Source: UBA12018 sp051656605
GTDB lineage: Bacteria; Bacteroidota; Bacteroidia; Bacteroidales; CAMTPD01
Direction: 5' to 3'
DNA length: 64,000 nt
NCBI GenBank assembly: GCA_051656605.1
Contig: JBOGCF010000049.1
Span: 62,001-126,000, forward strand
Part shown: positions 36,893 through 44,082 of the stretch, in pieces
Numbering within the stretch: the stretch's first letter is position 1
How the letters are laid out: each line of letters begins with the position of its first letter
Notes under the pieces: generated by a model
The model's input: the letters and a program-made list of their open reading frames with translations, nothing else
Databases searched by the model: none
What the model was told of the DNA's origin: nothing
Program-made: the position numbers and the translations under genes

Positions 36893-36935
36893 AAAGGCGG
36901 TATTGAACTTCGTGTTCAATGCCGCCTTTGTATTG
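36893..36935. terminator. Bidirectional terminator
   Basis: A 16-bp stem (36893-36908 with 36914-36929, one G-U-type mismatch) with a 5-nt loop TTCGT. Confidence 0.88.
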
Positions 36936-36950
36936 TGCGAAGTATCGTTT

Positions 36951-38453
36951 CTAGAATTGGAAGTAGATAAATGGTTGTACATCCGACGACTTTAATTGCA
37001 TTACCAAAATAATCATCAAAGTAAATGCGGCCGCCTTTGCAAGTAGTGGAGCCGAAGTAGACCACTGATAAGCTTTGCGCTCCCAAGATTCGGGCGTGAA
37101 GTGCAACACGTAGCCGAGCAAAATAAAGAAGCAAACCATTTTATAACCTGCAAAGAACTGCGGGATAATTTCGGGGCGGAAGCTTGTAAATATCTGATTC
37201 AACACAAGCCAACCATTTTCAAAACTAGAGGCTCTGAAGAAGATCCAACCGAAGCACACCAAATGGAAGGTAAGCAAAATACCCAATACCCTGCGCCAAG
37301 GCTTCATTTCGTATCCCATTGTTTTAAAACTTTTGAACGACTCCATTACACGCTTGTGTATCGCAAGTGAAGTTCCGTGCAAAGCACCCCAGAATACAAA
37401 CTGCCACGAAGCCCCATGCCAAAGTCCGCCAAGCAGCATCGTTGTGAGTAGGTTGAAATAGGTGCGAATTTTCCCTTTGCGGTTTCCGCCCAGCGAGATG
37501 TAGAGGTAATCTTTTAGCCAGCTCGAAAGCGAGATGTGCCATCTACGCCAAAACTCGGTGATAGTGGCCGACTTGTATGGCGAATTAAAGTTTACATTAA
37601 ACTTGAACCCAAGTAGCAACGCAATACCGATAGCCATGTCGGAATATCCCGAGAAGTCGCAATAGATTTGCAAAGCATATGCATATACGGCCATCAGGTT
37701 CTCAAATCCCGAATACAGCAGCGGTTGGTCGAAAACACGATCTACAAAATTAAGACTAATGTAGTCGGAGATGATTGCTTTCTTAAACAATCCGGCAAGA
37801 ATGAGGAATACTCCCTTGCCAAACATATAATCAGTTACATGTACCGGCTTGTGTATTTGTGGGATAAAGTCTTTTGCACGTACGATAGGCCCCGCTACCA
37901 ATTGCGGAAAGAAGGAGATGTAAAACACGTAATCGATCCAGCGGTCGAGCGGTTTTATCTCGTTGCGATAGATGTCGATGATGTAACTGATCGACTGAAA
38001 GGTGAAGAAGGAAATCCCTACCGGCAAGAACACTCGCTCGATATCGAACGGAACTTGAAAGATTCCGCTAAAGACATCGGCCAGGAAGTTGGTATACTTA
38101 AAATAAGCAAGCATACCCAGGTTGACGCACAAACTAAGCAACACAAGAAGTTTGCGCTGCTTTTGGTTGGTGGCTACATGACTTATCCAATGCCCGATCA
38201 GGTAATCGGATGTTGCCGTAAAGATGAGTAACAAAAAATAGATTCCGCTCGACTTATAATAAAAGTACAAAGAAAACAGCGTGACATACACAATGCGCAC
38301 ACCTCTGTTGTTCTTAAACGCATAATAAAGAAGGGCGAAAGCCGTAAATAAAAACAAGAATAGGCCGCTACTAAATAGCAACGGCGATTTAGGGTTATAC
38401 ACCAGTAAGTCGTATAGCTTACTGAAGTCGGTTTCGATTGGCAACATATTCAT
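36951..38453 (-). CDS. MBOAT-family O-acyltransferase (AlgI-like)
   Basis: An inner-membrane protein of 500 residues from the ATG at 38453 (MNMLPIETDFSKL). A longer frame to 38507 would overlap the previous gene by 89 bp. About ten helices are present. The MBOAT core reads FPQLVAGPIVRAKDFIPQI, FCDFSGYSDMAIGIALLLGF and the catalytic-His region LLGGLWHGASWQFVFWGALHG. The family moves acetyl groups from the cytoplasm to the outer face, where a partner SGNH protein transfers them to a polysaccharide. Two such proteins are encoded directly upstream and overlap or nearly abut, so the three are probably one machine. The acceptor polymer is unknown. Confidence 0.9.
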   Translation of the reverse strand: MNMLPIETDFSKLYDLLVYNPKSPLLFSSGLFLFLFTAFALLYYAFKNNRGVRIVYVTLFSLYFYYKSSGIYFLLLIFTATSDYLIGHWISHVATNQKQRKLLVLLSLCVNLGMLAYFKYTNFLADVFSGIFQVPFDIERVFLPVGISFFTFQSISYIIDIYRNEIKPLDRWIDYVFYISFFPQLVAGPIVRAKDFIPQIHKPVHVTDYMFGKGVFLILAGLFKKAIISDYISLNFVDRVFDQPLLYSGFENLMAVYAYALQIYCDFSGYSDMAIGIALLLGFKFNVNFNSPYKSATITEFWRRWHISLSSWLKDYLYISLGGNRKGKIRTYFNLLTTMLLGGLWHGASWQFVFWGALHGTSLAIHKRVMESFKSFKTMGYEMKPWRRVLGILLTFHLVCFGWIFFRASSFENGWLVLNQIFTSFRPEIIPQFFAGYKMVCFFILLGYVLHFTPESWERKAYQWSTSAPLLAKAAAFTLMIILVMQLKSSDVQPFIYFQF

Positions 38454-39762
38454 TATATCCGGAAATAAGAGCATTATATAATAAGTCTCCTTGCAGTTGA
38501 TATCCATCTTGAGTAAAGTGGATGCGGTCGCGCGACATTAATTTGCTGGAATACCAGTTTTTACAAGATCCTTTCCCCCCGGTAACTTCATACAAGTCCC
38601 AGTAGGCAATTCCCTTTTCTTTGGCATAATCAATCAGTACATCCCTCACCTTGGCAACTTTAGCATTTGGCTCGTAGATCACTTTCTTGTTTACGCGTTT
38701 CTTTACATAGCACTCGGGCGGAGTGGTGATAAGCAATAACGAATTGGGATTCTCTTGTTTTATCTTTGCAATTGTTTCGTCGATCTGATACTTTAAGACC
38801 GTCTCTTTAAGGTTGCGCCCAAAGGCTTCGTTTGTACCCAACGAGATAATGATCAGTTTGGGAGCCAACACCTGAGTTTGCTTGAAGGCATAACTATTTA
38901 CGTAATCGGCATAGTGTGCACCGTTGATTCCGATGCTGTGATACAAAACACCCGACGAACCGTTTTCGAGGCTGAAGCCATAATACAACGGATTGCTTGA
39001 AGTTGTGTTGCAACTTCCCTTTAGTCGGATTGAATCGGTGAGGGTATCGAGACGCAATTTATAGGCAAACGAATAGTCGGTCGTAACGCTGGAGACCGAA
39101 TCTATGGCTACGTCCGAATCAAGCACAGGAGCTTTCTCGTCAGAGAATACCGTGATCTGATTAAACTCATAACCGGTGCCGTTTTTCTCGCCCAAGCGAA
39201 GGGTGAAGTTTACCGCTTTACTTTGCGTTTCTACACCAATACCACCTACACCCACAGGAAGCGTACGGTTCTTTTGAATCAAGCGTCCGCCTTTCCACTG
39301 ATTGGTAGAAGTGATAAAATAATCGTTGGGTTCGTTGGTACGTGCTAGTTTTAGCGGAACCACAAGTCCGCGTCCGGCATTGCCAAACTCGTGCTGAAAG
39401 TTTCGCATTACACGCCCCGTGAGATAACCGGCCTGTATATGTGAGTCGCCAATATGCACTACAGATAGTACTTCCGTCGTATCTGTAGACTCTGCCTTTA
39501 GTGTGTAAAGTGCTTCGAAGAAGGCCGACATGGTGCTGTCGTTATCTACAATCTTATTTTCATCCTTTTTTACAAAGCGATAAGTTGATGTAACCGGCAC
39601 TTCGTGTGCAATAGGTACAGCTACTTTATGCTTGTCGTTTATTTCAGGAATTGTTTTTGTGTCGGTAAAATGTTTTACTTCTTTACCTGTATTGCTTGCA
39701 ATGGATGAAATCGCAAACCCCAAGCACAAAATCAATCCCGTTATTAATAGATTAATTTTCAT
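38419..39762 (-). CDS. SGNH/GDSL-fold protein of the acylation operon (1)
   Basis: A 447-residue exported protein with a signal peptide (INLLITGLILCLGFAISSIAS). The SGNH blocks are readable: VVHIGDSHIQAGYL (Ser, about residue 109), ISLGTNEAFG (Asn) and a C-terminal SRDRIHFTQDGY with the Asp-x-x-His dyad. All four SGNH positions appear intact, so it should be an active esterase or transacylase. It overlaps the MBOAT gene by 35 bp and the second SGNH gene by 11 bp. Role inferred: O-acyl transfer to an envelope glycan together with MBOAT. Confidence 0.85.
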   Translation of the reverse strand: MKINLLITGLILCLGFAISSIASNTGKEVKHFTDTKTIPEINDKHKVAVPIAHEVPVTSTYRFVKKDENKIVDNDSTMSAFFEALYTLKAESTDTTEVLSVVHIGDSHIQAGYLTGRVMRNFQHEFGNAGRGLVVPLKLARTNEPNDYFITSTNQWKGGRLIQKNRTLPVGVGGIGVETQSKAVNFTLRLGEKNGTGYEFNQITVFSDEKAPVLDSDVAIDSVSSVTTDYSFAYKLRLDTLTDSIRLKGSCNTTSSNPLYYGFSLENGSSGVLYHSIGINGAHYADYVNSYAFKQTQVLAPKLIIISLGTNEAFGRNLKETVLKYQIDETIAKIKQENPNSLLLITTPPECYVKKRVNKKVIYEPNAKVAKVRDVLIDYAKEKGIAYWDLYEVTGGKGSCKNWYSSKLMSRDRIHFTQDGYQLQGDLLYNALISGYNEYVANRNRLQ

Positions 39763-41227
39763 TGTTAGTGTTATTTTCTATTTCATAGATCGCTTCATAT
39801 TTTTCTGCTTCCAAGAGAATAGCTTTTACCAAAGCCGTGCCAATTTGACGACCGCCACCGTGACTAATGTGTGTATAGTCTTTGCTTGCCCAATTGTTGT
39901 CAACGTATTGAACCATACTGTTTTCGCCGCCCATGGCGTCAAAGATACTCCAAAAAGCAATACCACATTCTTGTGCGATTTGTTTTTGTGAGGTAAGCAT
40001 ACCATGTATCCCCGGCATGGTAACGAAGACTCCTTCTTGCTGTGTGCTCCTGTCGCCTACGCCAAGAAGCAAGAAGCTTGTATTTGGAAAGCATTCTTTC
40101 AAGTGGTTTACAACCTTTACCATCGATTGGCGATAGCTGCCATAGCTTGTCACGTCAGACTGCACCGCATTGATGCCATACTGCAATACAATCAAGTCAT
40201 AGTGCATTAGCTTGTCGAGGTCGTTGCTTAATTGTTTGTTGATGCGCGACATCAGGATTCCCGAATTTCCTCGCACCGAATAGTTGTCAACGGCAATACC
40301 GGTAGAGTCTTCCAATACCACACCCAGCACTTCTACGCTGTCGGGTGCGGCAAATGAGTAAGCAATGTTCTTGATATTACCTTTGGTTATCATTTGCTGC
40401 AATCCGTTTTGATTGCCAAAATACTTACTTACAGAGTCGCGCTGATTGGTGCACACGGTAATATTCGTAGAGCCATGGTTTACAAATAAAAGTCGTGCTC
40501 TGCTCACCGAGTCGAGATGCTGTTTCCATTTTACGCCTGTAAAGGTAGCCTTAGCACCATCGGTAGGAACAAAGAGCGCACCGTTGATTGTAAACTTCTT
40601 ATTAACGTATTCTTTTTGAAGTATCGAGCATGAAATCCATTTATCAAAGGTATGTTTTACGGTAGGAGTGTATGCTGCTACCACCGAAGCCATAGGAACA
40701 AAACCAATACCTCGACCGCCAAACTTATTTTGCAACTGCTCGCGCACGTCGGCCACTATGATGTCTCCCTCGGTAAAAGAGTCGCCCATGAATGCGATAC
40801 GCACAGGTCGGCGCAGCGACTTCCTGTTGTGCAGAGCCGCATAAAAGTGCTTTAAAGCGCTTTGTTCGATAGAATAATCTTCGATCGTAACAACGCTGTT
40901 TTTCAAAGAATCCATGCGAGCCTTTGCCGTACGCTTTACCGAGTCGATGCGTACTTGCTTGATCGAGTCTTCACGGTTGGCAAGAAGCTTCTCCTGGTGT
41001 ATACGCTCGAGCGAATCGCGTACCATCTTTATGCTATCGGCATAGCGAAGATCCTCGTCATTGTCTTCAATGATTTCTTTGATTGTGATATCGGAAAGTA
41101 TATTGATCTTTTTAAGTTTTATTCCACCAACGGTTGTTTCCGGAATGAACTGTGCCACAAGAAGTAGCACAATTACGAATACACCTAGTACAAACGATTT
41201 AAATAAGTGGTTTCCCCCCTGCTTCAT
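39752..41227 (-). CDS. SGNH/GDSL-fold protein of the acylation operon (2)
   Basis: A 491-residue protein; the ATG at 41227 (MKQGGNHLFKSFV) is preferred over 41263, which lies within the predicted promoter. One N-terminal membrane anchor (about 9-27) is followed by a charged, coiled-coil-like segment (about 48-105, SIKMVRDSLERIH). The SGNH domain carries IAFMGDSFTEGDI, LQYGINAVQSD and ASKDYTHISHGGG with the Asp-x-x-His pair. First gene of the operon; it may be the anchored transferase, with the second SGNH protein as a soluble partner. Confidence 0.85.
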   Translation of the reverse strand: MKQGGNHLFKSFVLGVFVIVLLLVAQFIPETTVGGIKLKKINILSDITIKEIIEDNDEDLRYADSIKMVRDSLERIHQEKLLANREDSIKQVRIDSVKRTAKARMDSLKNSVVTIEDYSIEQSALKHFYAALHNRKSLRRPVRIAFMGDSFTEGDIIVADVREQLQNKFGGRGIGFVPMASVVAAYTPTVKHTFDKWISCSILQKEYVNKKFTINGALFVPTDGAKATFTGVKWKQHLDSVSRARLLFVNHGSTNITVCTNQRDSVSKYFGNQNGLQQMITKGNIKNIAYSFAAPDSVEVLGVVLEDSTGIAVDNYSVRGNSGILMSRINKQLSNDLDKLMHYDLIVLQYGINAVQSDVTSYGSYRQSMVKVVNHLKECFPNTSFLLLGVGDRSTQQEGVFVTMPGIHGMLTSQKQIAQECGIAFWSIFDAMGGENSMVQYVDNNWASKDYTHISHGGGRQIGTALVKAILLEAEKYEAIYEIENNTNNEN

Positions 41228-41260
41228 ACAAATCAACTTCGTTTTTAGATAATAGAAGCG

Positions 41261-41268
41261 CAAAGGTA
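41261..41268 (-). promoter_or_regulatory. -7 promoter box of the acylation operon
   Basis: On the minus strand TACCTTTG matches TAnnTTTG, 33 bp before the ATG at 41227. It supports that start over the one at 41263. No clear -33 box. Confidence 0.55.
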
Positions 41269-41336
41269 GCTATTCTCGACAATACTGCATGCACTTTTTT
41301 GGAAATACTGACTGCTTACCATCTTTTATGCATAAG

Positions 41337-41436
41337 TTAAGCTTAGACACGTACGTGTACACAACTTAGACAGGTATATGACAAGAATGCGTCACGACCG
41401 TGTACACATCTTAGACACGTACCTGTCTAAGCTTAA
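41337..41436. repeat. Tandem 22-23 bp repeats framed by an inverted repeat
   Basis: The 100-bp element has arms 41337-41357 and 41416-41436 that are reverse complements at 20 of 21 positions. Inside it are four units of 23, 23, 22 and 22 bp. CTTAGACA begins the first, second and fourth (41342, 41365, 41410). The palindrome GTGTACAC occurs in the first and third (41355-41362, 41400-41407), and ACGTACGT in the first. It has no coding frame and lies between divergent promoters of the acylation operon and the isomerase-like gene. The rest of the 388-bp gap (41437-41511) shows nothing further. Confidence 0.75.
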
Positions 41437-41511
41437 TCTATGCAAAGAGGGAGACTATCTCTCGCAGTGATGCTGCTAATTGATAGCAAACGATAAAGTT
41501 ATTTCTTGGCG

Positions 41512-41540
41512 TTGCTATTTAAATAATATGTATATATTTG
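41512..41540 (+). promoter_or_regulatory. Promoter of the isomerase-like gene
   Basis: A TTGC -33-like box (41512-41515), a 17-bp spacer and the perfect -7 box TATATTTG (41533-41540). The leader to the ATG at 41616 is about 70 nt. Confidence 0.5.
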
Positions 41541-41615
41541 TGAATCTTACTACATGAGCGATACGCAATGTATCCAAATTTTATTGCTAAACCTTTTTAT
41601 AAAAATCTGATAGTT

Positions 41616-42464
41616 ATGAACAACAGAAGAATGTTTTTGAAGAGAGGTGCTGCAGCAATTGCCGCTGCTAGTATCACTCCTTCGCTATCTTTTGCCGCCG
41701 AAGTGCCGGCCTCGGCTCGCAAACAACCCAAAGACGATCCGTTTAAATTGGGCATGGCCGGATATACCTTTGTTAATTTTGATCTGGATAAAACCTTAGA
41801 CACAATGGACAGACTTGATGTGCGCTATTTGTGCATCAAAGACTTTCACCTACCGTTTGCCAGTACCGACGATCAAATCAAGGCTTTTCAAGAGAAGCTT
41901 GCCGCACGCAACATTACGGGATATGCGGTAGGACCTATTTATATGCGGTCGGAAAAAGAGATTGATAATGCATTTGAATATGCCAAACGAGTGGGGGTAA
42001 AGCTAATTGTAGGCGTGCCCAATGTGGAATTGCTCCCTTACGTAGACAAAAAGGTGAAGGAGTATGATATGAATTACGCAATACACTTGCACGGACCCGA
42101 TATTAAGTTGTTTCCCAATGCTACCGATGTGTGGAATCACACCAAAGATTTGGATCCGCGAATTGGTATGTGTCTTGACGTAGGTCATAACTTGCGCGAT
42201 GGTTACGATCCTGTTGCCGATCTCAAACGATACAAGTCGCGTGTTTTCGATGTACATATCAAAGATGTTACGGCGGCTTCTAAGGAAGGCGTGGGCATTG
42301 AATTGGGACGCGGACTTATCGACTTTCCCGGTTTGATCAAGATGCTTCGTTCTGTTAATTACACGGGAGTGTGTAGTCTCGAATACGAAAAGGATATGAA
42401 GGATCCGTTTCTGGGTATTGCTGAGTCGATAGGATATTTCAAAGCGGTTCAGAACGTCGTTTAA
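41616..42464 (+). CDS. Sugar phosphate isomerase/epimerase-like TIM-barrel protein, exported
   Basis: A 282-residue protein of the AP-endonuclease-2/xylose-isomerase-like fold. The start at 41616 gives a Tat-like leader, NNRRMFLKRGAAAIAAASI. The longer frame from 41568 adds a segment that fits no signal. TIM-barrel motifs are GYAVGPIYMRS, the metal-ligand strands MNYAIHLHGPDI and GMCLDVGHNLRDG, then VFDVHIKDV, GRGLIDFPGL and CSLEYEKD. Related proteins isomerise or epimerise keto-sugars, or cleave 3-keto-glycosides in the periplasm. The exact reaction is unknown; no sugar operon flanks it. Confidence 0.82.
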   Translation: MNNRRMFLKRGAAAIAAASITPSLSFAAEVPASARKQPKDDPFKLGMAGYTFVNFDLDKTLDTMDRLDVRYLCIKDFHLPFASTDDQIKAFQEKLAARNITGYAVGPIYMRSEKEIDNAFEYAKRVGVKLIVGVPNVELLPYVDKKVKEYDMNYAIHLHGPDIKLFPNATDVWNHTKDLDPRIGMCLDVGHNLRDGYDPVADLKRYKSRVFDVHIKDVTAASKEGVGIELGRGLIDFPGLIKMLRSVNYTGVCSLEYEKDMKDPFLGIAESIGYFKAVQNVV

Positions 42465-42490
42465 CTTGTTTCAAGAGATCGTTTTAAATA

Positions 42491-42547
42491 GAAAGCTTGC
42501 AAGCCGTGTGTTTTAACACTCTATGGCGTGTGAGCTTTCCTTGTTTT
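42491..42547 (+). terminator. Imperfect hairpin, possible terminator
   Basis: GAAAGCTT...GTGTG can pair with CGTGTGAGCTTTCC (several mismatches), followed by TTGTTTT. Confidence 0.35.
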
Positions 42548-42601
42548 AAATAATATATGTTGTAAAACATAATAATCTGTAATTGCCTTCGCTATCATTC
42601 G

Positions 42602-42630
42602 TTGCATCCTATAGAAAACAAGTACATTTG
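42602..42630 (+). promoter_or_regulatory. Promoter of the ThrE-type exporter genes
   Basis: A TTGC -33-like box (42602-42605), a 17-bp spacer and the perfect -7 box TACATTTG (42623-42630). The leader is about 64 nt and holds a small hairpin. Confidence 0.55.
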
Positions 42631-42666
42631 TACGGTAAAAAAATATACAATAGTACTAATGAAAAA

Positions 42667-42695
42667 GCCCTTAACAAGGGCATGTTGTTTTTGAT
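42667..42695 (+). other. Leader hairpin with T-run upstream of the ThrE-type gene
   Basis: A 6-bp perfect stem GCCCTT/AAGGGC with an AAC loop is followed by ATGTTGTTTTTG. It sits in the predicted 5' leader and resembles a weak attenuator. Confidence 0.4.
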
Positions 42696-42700
42696 GAAGT

Positions 42701-43474
42701 ATGCAACAAGAAACTCGTATCGGAGAAGTTTCCGATCTATTGCTCGATTTTGCTATTAGCCTTATGGGCGCCGGTTCGCACACGTCTCGTGTTGTTCGCA
42801 ATGTAGTGCGCGTGGCTACGGCCTTAGGTTATGAAGTACATCTAACCATTTTTCAAAAGAATGTCACCATGATGGTGAAGGATCTTAACTCTGCCGAATG
42901 GGTTACTGCGGTGCGCCGTATTAAACCAATGGCCCTTAACTTCCGTATTATCTCAAGTTTGAGTACATTAAGTTGGGATGCCTTTGACAATCATCTTTCG
43001 CTCGAAGAGATTCGTATCCGTTATGAACAAATCATGACACACCCGCGCATGTCGCGCTGGCTCGTACTCTTTTTAGTTGCGTGTGCCAACGCCTCTTTCT
43101 GCAAACTGTTTGGCGGTGATGCTATTGCGATGGGACTTGTATTCCTGGGTACATTGGTTGCATTCTACGTGCGCCAAGAAATGATGAATCATCACCTGAA
43201 TCACTTTATCGTATTTATCGTGGCGGCTTTCGTTTCGTCGATTATTACGGGTATCGGTGTGCATTACAACCTAGGTTCTACTCCCGACATTGCGCTCGCA
43301 ACAAGTGTATTGTTTCTTGTTCCGGGGGTTCCGCTAATTAACTCGATTATGGATATTCTCGAAGGACACGTTTTGGCGGGTATTTCCCGTATGGTAAATG
43401 CTACCATCCTTATTATTTGTCTTTCGATAGGCTTCTTAATTACTTTACTAATGCTCGGACTCGAAAAACTTTAA
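42701..43474 (+). CDS. ThrE-type threonine/serine exporter, N-terminal subunit (DUF1212)
   Basis: A 257-residue protein. The cytoplasmic N-terminal part carries the DUF1212 motif LMGAGSHTSRVVRNVVRVATALG (shown split: LLDFAISLMGAGSHTSRV, NVVRVATALGYEVHLTIF). It is followed by about five helices from residue 125, including LFGGDAIAMGLVFLGTLVAF and LFLVPGVPLINSIMDILEG. In ThrE of Corynebacterium these parts are fused to a second membrane domain; here that second part is the next gene, 3 bp downstream. The pair probably exports small amino acids; substrate inferred from family. Confidence 0.88.
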   Translation: MQQETRIGEVSDLLLDFAISLMGAGSHTSRVVRNVVRVATALGYEVHLTIFQKNVTMMVKDLNSAEWVTAVRRIKPMALNFRIISSLSTLSWDAFDNHLSLEEIRIRYEQIMTHPRMSRWLVLFLVACANASFCKLFGGDAIAMGLVFLGTLVAFYVRQEMMNHHLNHFIVFIVAAFVSSIITGIGVHYNLGSTPDIALATSVLFLVPGVPLINSIMDILEGHVLAGISRMVNATILIICLSIGFLITLLMLGLEKL

Positions 43475-43477
43475 GTC

Positions 43478-43984
43478 ATGGAATTTATCACATCTATTTT
43501 AATCGACGGATTCTTTGCCGCGATAGCCGCAATTGGTTTTGCCGTTATTTCAAATCCTCCTAAGAAGGCTGTTTTGGGTTCGGCTTTATTGGCCGCGGTA
43601 GGGCATGCTTTTAGGTATTATCTGTTACATACAACTTCGCTCGATATTGCTACTGCAACGTTTTTTGCGGCTGCTCTTATCGGTGTCCTTAGCTTTGGTT
43701 TGGCAAAGTTGATTCATTGTCCGAACGAAGTTTTTACATTCCCTTCGCTTTTGCCTATGATTCCGGGGATGTATGCTTACAAGATGTTTTTGTCGCTAAC
43801 CAAGTTTATGCGTTGCGACGACCCTGCAATGTATCAGCAGCTCATTGTCGATATCTTTAAGAATGGTCTTACTGCTATATTTATTCTCATAGCATTGGTT
43901 GTAGGGGTTTCGCTTCCGGTGTTGCTATTTCATAAGCAATCGTTTATGATGACACGCCTATTGAAGCCGATCAACAGAAGTTGA
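43478..43984 (+). CDS. ThrE-type exporter, C-terminal membrane subunit (DUF3815)
   Basis: A 168-residue membrane protein with about five helices. The motifs NPPKKAVLGSALLAAVGHAFRY and FPSLLPMIPGMYAYK are those of the DUF3815/ThrE_2 family, which pairs with the DUF1212 half. Start 3 bp after the partner's stop shows tight coupling. Confidence 0.88.
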   Translation: MEFITSILIDGFFAAIAAIGFAVISNPPKKAVLGSALLAAVGHAFRYYLLHTTSLDIATATFFAAALIGVLSFGLAKLIHCPNEVFTFPSLLPMIPGMYAYKMFLSLTKFMRCDDPAMYQQLIVDIFKNGLTAIFILIALVVGVSLPVLLFHKQSFMMTRLLKPINRS

Positions 43985-44024
43985 ACCAAAAGGACTTCCT
44001 GATATTAAATTCGTGTTATGTATT

Positions 44025-44078
44025 AGGTTATTACTGCAATAATGATTTTATTTGTTGCAGTAATAACCTTATTTTTTT
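44025..44078 (+). terminator. Strong intrinsic terminator next to the GH78 start
   Basis: A perfect 15-bp stem (44025-44039 with 44055-44069) with a 15-nt loop and a run of seven T (44072-44078). It ends only 4 bp before the GH78 ATG at 44083, so it could end the exporter transcript or act as an attenuator. Confidence 0.85.
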
Positions 44079-44082
44079 GTCC

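Noticed and set aside
37668..38231. 187-codon plus-strand open frame
   Set aside because: It lies wholly antisense to the MBOAT gene, whose membrane motifs are unmistakable, and its product has no signal or domain.
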